NCBI GenBank assembly: GCA_035041965.1
Contig: JAPYMA010002492.1
Span: 79,628-143,627, forward strand
Reading direction: 5' to 3'
Length of the DNA stretch: 64,000 nt
From: Anisakis pegreffii
Lineage: Eukaryota; Nematoda; Chromadorea; Rhabditida; Anisakidae
Below, piece after piece: positions 59,602 through 64,000 of the stretch. Both the position numbers and the translations under genes were made by a program. How positions within the stretch are numbered: the stretch's first letter is position 1; each line of letters begins with the position of its first letter. The notes beneath the pieces are model-generated. The model made no database searches. It was not told the origin of the DNA and saw only the letters and a program-made list of their open reading frames with translations.

Positions 59602-60950
59602 AGCAACAAACTGGCAGTCGAATCAGTTTGCATCGCGCCACTAACAATAAATGCCAAGAATCACTGAAATTTCCATAGACCGGGTTCATTATTTGCATTA
59701 TTGATGGAAATTTGACTCTGCATCTTCGGGTGTAGGTGGAAGTGGGGCGGCATTAGCACAGTGAACGTGATGAATATTTTAGAAATCATGTAATTAACTC
59801 CTATTTCTATGTTATCATTCCAAATATTCAATTTCGCCTATCACTCATATGACAACTGTTCCATTTTGTCTTAGTAAATTCAACTGATTCAGATCAATTA
59901 ACGTTCAGATACATAATTCTGCCAAACGAAACTCGCATCTTTTCTGAGCCTTATACGCTGTTCAAAGTTTGTTCAGTAATTAGTTCACAGTGAAAAAAGA
60001 AAGTCTTTGGCCAAAATGATCTGACAGACGCTTCGAGGAGCCTTTTTATAGAGGAAGAGAATGCACGACACGGGCAAGCGATGTGCAAAAATTTTCATTG
60101 TATCTCGATCGCAGTTGTAAACCGATAGGATTCCATGCGATAATCGTAATTGCTGAATATCTTATACCATTGTGCAATTTTGTGATGTTGGTTGTTTAAT
60201 ATGAATTTGTGATAATACGAGAGAACTTGCTTCTGGAAAGTTAGTTTGGAGATGGATCGTGCTTTCGAAAATAAATTTCTTGAACGTTTTTGCTTGTTAG
60301 CGAAGCATCGAAGCAGCCTGGCAGAATTGAGGATGAGCTGCCTATTTTGAGCGGTACAGTAAAGAGCGGAAGACTGTTTAGGTGGTTAAAGCAAGCACAT
60401 TGGCGCTTTAATTGAAATTTGTCAGACGCAGCACTTTTTGAGGACAGTTGGTTGAGGGTTCATCTTAATAATCAGTCGAAAAGCTCGATCTTATCTTAAA
60501 AAATCACCAAGACTCATTGAATGATCAAAGTAGACACTGGCAACTCTATTCAACTCATGCAATCAAGCATATTATTATCAACAATCCTGTTTCCTTTCAA
60601 GAAAATTCATCATCCTATTCGACACCCGTCCATGATCCATCATCACCCTATATTCGAAACAATCTGATTCATTCCTCCAGATCTGTTTTAGTATGCTTAA
60701 GATATGCGTGACAATCTTCTCATGAAATGTTCCTCAATCCATGCTTGGCCGTTTCAGTCATATTTTGCTACATCTCTAACAGTGTGCTCAATCAATCCAT
60801 GCTTAGCATAATCCTCAATCCATGCTTAGCATATTCTCAAAATTGATTCTCAAATCGGTGATTCGAAAACCCTTTCAGTTGCAGGTTTATCTTTTCTAGC
60901 TGCGGTGCAGACAATCGTGGTAAAAGCGCAAGTTATACAGCAGTTGAAAT
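59602..60950. other. Intergenic stretch with a short direct repeat
   Basis: AT-rich, no gene seen. At 60,731-60,832 the phrase TCAATCCATGCTTAGCAT occurs three times with small changes. Confidence 0.5.
59646..59651 (+). terminator. Poly(A) signal of the long ground-like gene
   Basis: AATAAA 45 nt after the TAA stop codon. Confidence 0.6.
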
Positions 60951-61963
60951 CCTATAAACTCACAGGCACCAAACTAGAATAGCTTCCGCCGACAATTCTA
61001 ATCTCATTAAGACTGAAGGTACCGATAGGTTGTGGATTTTTGGTGTGATGTGTGGTAACACGTGGAAAAACATTTATGCAGCCGTCACGCCACGCACCAT
61101 TGGTATTTTCGAATTTATCCCAATCTCAGCAAAGTTGTGAGCTTACTTCCAAGCAAGAGCATGAAAATTAAGCCTCACCCTAGCATGTGATATCGAATTG
61201 TACCCGGGGGTTTGTGCACGACCCCTATACATTTTGCAATTCTACCTCGCTCATGGAACGCCACCAAATCATGCCTAGCAATGTTTCCCTCCATTATGCC
61301 TGGCGTGACAGCACCAGAAACACGATAATGATCAACGAGAGGTGATGACCGCACGAAACAATCATATAAACAGCAACGCGAAATAATTACATAAGCAACA
61401 ACAACAGCAACGGGATAATCAAACAAATATTCACATTAACAAAAGATTTGGATGCCCATATTCAAATGCACAACCCGAAGCAGCATAATAGGAACAAATT
61501 CTGACAGAATATCATGAAAACAAAATCAAATCAAGTCAGCTGCAATCATTTCGGTTCAACTCAAAAGTAGTTTCAAGTCAAGCTAATACTAAGTGAAGCT
61601 TGACTCAGGTCATGGTTCATCTGTAAAGTATAAGAGCAATCCGAGAAAGTCTACCTGGCTTTCAGCTACTTATGTTATCAACTGAGTGCTCGAATGATAA
61701 AGTTTGGGAAAACTTCATGATGTTACCCCGAAAACGCTCCTTCAAAAACACTAACTATCTTTATAACTTACACATTAACTTATTCCAACCCTGAGAAGAC
61801 ACTGTGCTAGCAGCCAAGAGAAAATTCTAACATCTAGGCACAGATCAAACCACAGTCATCCAATTCAATCCTAGCCCGTGATACAAGCTCTCGAAACTGG
61901 TCAGTTATTAATAACAGAAGCGATGACTTATCAAATATACCTTATTACCACTTATGACAGACA

Positions 61964-62188
61964 ATAACTGCACTGGCAAGGGAAATAAGGATGTCATCAT
62001 AGAATTGTATGAATGCCATCATGACACTAGCTAATAGATAAGCTTCGGCGAGTAACCACAAACACCTGAGACTTCGAGTCACCAGTCAGCGACTCGACTC
62101 TACAGGATGAGTGGTCCAGGCGAACTTTCCAGACCTACCGCTAACTTCATAAGGCGATTCATACCCTACGTTAGTGAAACTCAATTTT
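61964..62188 (+). repeat. Direct repeat unit 1 (blocks A and B contiguous)
   Basis: Block A (61,964-62,070, ATAACTGCACTGGCAAGG...) is followed directly by block B (62,072-62,188, CTTCGAGTCACCAG...). B begins with a 7 bp inverted repeat TCGAGTC/GACTCGA. A more diverged block C (about 62,190-62,300) follows. Confidence 0.8.
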
Positions 62189-62460
62189 TAGGGAATATTT
62201 TCTTCATTTGATATGCCAGTACAGCCATTATCAACACCTGAGGTTAGCTCTCCCGCAAACTAACTAATACGTTATTTTCAATACGATAACTTTAGACCAT
62301 TCGAGTGGATTGTATGAGGTTATCGAGTATCTTAGTAGCACAAGTGATGAATGATAACTACACTGGCAAGGGACATAAGGATATCATCAGAGAATTGTAT
62401 GAATGCCATCATGACACTAGCTAATAGATAAGCTTCGGCGAGTAACCACAAACACCTGAG

Positions 62461-62959
62461 AGATTTCCCCTTATAATGCATTTAGCTACATTTAAACGGA
62501 GTGAAATGACTTCATGTATGCAGCCAATGGTCAACCCGATGACATTTCTCCCCTGTTAAGGGAAAGTGCGCACGGTGGGTCCGGGAACCCCCGTTACCTG
62601 AGCAAATGCCCGAAGACACTACTCAGGCCAACTTACGCGCATTCCCTATCCCCGGTCAAATCGGCGCCTTTCCCGGGCCGGGAACGCCCGTCATATGTTC
62701 CGAAGAATGAATGCTAGCGATACTCGGGTAAATATCGCTAGCATATTTTGAGTTGTTTCTCCCCGATTCGCCGAGACTGCCGGTAGGCGGGGAACGCCTC
62801 TCGCATTTGCCTAAACCTAGCCCCTCTTGTTGGCAGCTCGACGGGTTGGGATCACCCACGCAACCAAAATTTGCATTTTTAATATGACCATTGGCTACAC
62901 CCAATCTATCATTGCAACACAGCCTAACTGTCACTAAATAACACTACGAGGGAGAAGGT
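62461..62959. mobile_element. GC-rich insert splitting repeat unit 2
   Basis: Defined by comparison with uninterrupted unit 1. It has no protein frame of note, no long terminal inverted repeats and no evident target duplication. Two related GC-rich words occur (GGGCCGGGAACGCC and GGCGGGGAACGCC) and a perfect 12 bp-arm hairpin at 62,711-62,744. Could be a non-autonomous element, an rDNA-spacer-like piece, or the ancestral state with unit 1 deleted. Confidence 0.4.
62711..62744. repeat. Perfect inverted repeat, 12 bp arms
   Basis: ATGCTAGCGATA at 62,711-62,722 pairs with TATCGCTAGCAT at 62,733-62,744 around a 10-base loop (CTCGGGTAAA). Confidence 0.9.
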
Positions 62960-63309
62960 CTTCGAGTCACCCATACAGCAACTCGACTCTACAGGATGAG
63001 TGGTCCAGGCGAACTTTCCAGACCTACCGCTAACTTCATAAGGCGATTCATACCCTACGTTAGTGAAACTCATTTTTAGAGGGATAGTTTTCTTGTTATC
63101 ATATGCCAGTGCAGTTATTAACAACACCAGTCAGAGCTCCTCCCGCAACTAACTAAGTATTATCTCATGTGATACCTCTATCTCCAAGAAGCGATGAGTT
63201 CCGAGAGCTTGTTTCTCAGCCTTGACTTTACTAGGTTACTGCGTCAGGTTATGCATATAACTAAACATCCTCTGAATCGCATGCTAATGTGCCTCACAGT
63301 GAGGTTGAA

Positions 63310-63510
63310 CTAACATTTCATTAAGTCAAGTCAAAGTCTAGTCAATTCATGTCTACGTCAATTGGAACCTATGTAAGAAGCTAAAAGCCAGGTTTAGGTC
63401 GAGGCCAGTCAAGCTCAAACTTTAAATGTTAAGTCAAATGTCAAGCCAAGTCAAGTTACTGTCAAGGTAAGTCAAATCAATTCTGTGCCAAGTTAAGTCA
63501 ACTATCAACA
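63310..63510 (+). repeat. AAGTC/GTCAA-rich degenerate repeat
   Basis: The words AAGTCAA and GTCAAG recur more than ten times at irregular spacing, as in an old simple repeat or satellite. Confidence 0.55.
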
Positions 63511-63700
63511 AATGTGCTAATCTCGTACCTATGCTAGAGTCCAGCACGTAATAGAGTCCACACTGGAGGGGATGACGGGGTGCACAAAATGAATAAAAAA
63601 TTTTCAATTAGGTGGGATGGGCCAGTCCAAGTCCCTACCTCTGGCTCCAGAGTTAAGCGGGTCATCACGTGCCGCATCCCTCCTTCGCCCTACCACATCC

Positions 63701-64000
63701 CATATAAAAAAGTTCACAATGCTGGCAACAATGATAAATATCCAAAATGAATGAATGAAGAAATTTGTGGCATAAATAAAATTATAATAAATTATACATA
63801 TACATTATAATACATATACAATACGAATACAATACATTATACATTATAATAAATGAATAAAACTACTACATAAAAACTCCATCCTAAAGGGTAGTAGATA
63901 ATCGTGGATCCCCCCGTAAATTGGTTGATAACGTCAGACTCTCGCCCGCTAAAGTTCTCAGCCCATGACAATACAGTGACAGTTACAATAATAACAATAC
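63701..64000. other. Right edge, low-complexity ATACATATA stretch
   Basis: 63,770-63,860 is a TATACATTATAA-type low-complexity run; the last 120 bases show nothing recognisable. Confidence 0.5.

Larger units (their letters stand above)
62354..63076 (+). repeat. Direct repeat unit 2 (blocks A' and B' split by an insert)
   Basis: A' (62,354-62,460) and B' (62,960-63,076) are near-identical to A and B in unit 1, and a diverged C' follows to about 63,175. Between A' and B' lie 499 bases that unit 1 lacks. Confidence 0.8.
60950..63700. other. Compositionally distinct non-coding block
   Basis: GC content rises and the word usage changes compared with the rest of the window; there are many stops in all frames and no introns or protein domains recognisable. 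It contains the block duplications and the insert listed below, plus an AAGTC/GTCAA-rich stretch at 63,310-63,510. Possibly satellite, spacer or mobile-element sequence. Confidence 0.5.

Noticed and set aside
62514..62717. 67-codon frame in the GC-rich insert.
   Set aside because: GC-rich sequence has few stops; the peptide (SPLLRESAHGGSGNPRYLS) has no recognisable features and no splice context.
63610..63700. Patch resembling part of a 5S rRNA gene (GAGTTAAGCGGGTC).
   Set aside because: The match is limited to a few bases, and the internal control regions of 5S rRNA are not present.
1..64000. CRISPR arrays, operons with ribosome binding sites, prophage or bacterial mobile genes.
   Set aside because: The intron-rich genes and animal gene families show a nuclear eukaryotic sequence; no such bacterial feature is present.

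Overview
The window is eukaryotic nuclear DNA, AT-rich, with many short GT-AG introns (often about 50-60 bp, TTTCAG-type acceptors). It almost certainly comes from a nematode: it carries two genes with the ground-like domain, a hedgehog-related family known only from nematodes, and its SNAP-25 is closest in memory to the RIC-4 form. Listed single-frame ORFs are mostly exon fragments, so I rebuilt the genes by joining exons at splice sites and checking that the reading phase is kept. All family assignments are from recognition by eye; no search was run.

Layout. (1) 1-28.1 kb: four genes on the minus strand. From right to left these are a 41-exon proteasome activator PA200/PSME4 (26,988-12,070), a small gene ending in a COP9-signalosome subunit 9 (CSNAP/COPS9) tail (10,462-10,184), a 16-exon polypeptide N-acetylgalactosaminyltransferase of the GALNT7/GLY-7 type (about 9,247-3,125), and the 5' part of a short-chain dehydrogenase that runs off the left edge (819-1). 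A doubtful mini-gene sits at 2.65-1.87 kb. Three copies of one foldback hAT-type MITE lie in or beside PSME4. (2) 28.5-29.2 kb: a small three-exon plus-strand gene of unknown function, divergent from PSME4. (3) 29.2-41.7 kb: a gene-poor stretch, probably regulatory sequence for the next gene. (4) 41.8-50.6 kb: the plus-strand SNAP-25 orthologue (ric-4) with two alternative first exons 5.5 kb apart. (5) 52.6-59.6 kb: two divergent ground-like genes, one minimal (109 aa, minus) and one long with a variable linker (393 aa, plus). (6) 60.9-63.7 kb: a compositionally different, non-coding block with direct block duplications, one copy of which is interrupted by a 0.5 kb GC-rich insert.

How the genes relate: PSME4 and the COPS9-like protein both touch ubiquitin-proteasome control, GLY-7 builds mucin-type O-glycans in the Golgi, RIC-4 is the plasma-membrane Q-SNARE for synaptic release, and the ground-like proteins are secreted. 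They do not form an evident pathway; this looks like ordinary nematode gene order. The most useful results are the complete in-phase gene models, the MITE insertions hugging PSME4 splice sites, the alternative ric-4 starts, a splice choice in the long ground-like gene that switches reading frame, and the interrupted duplication at the right end.
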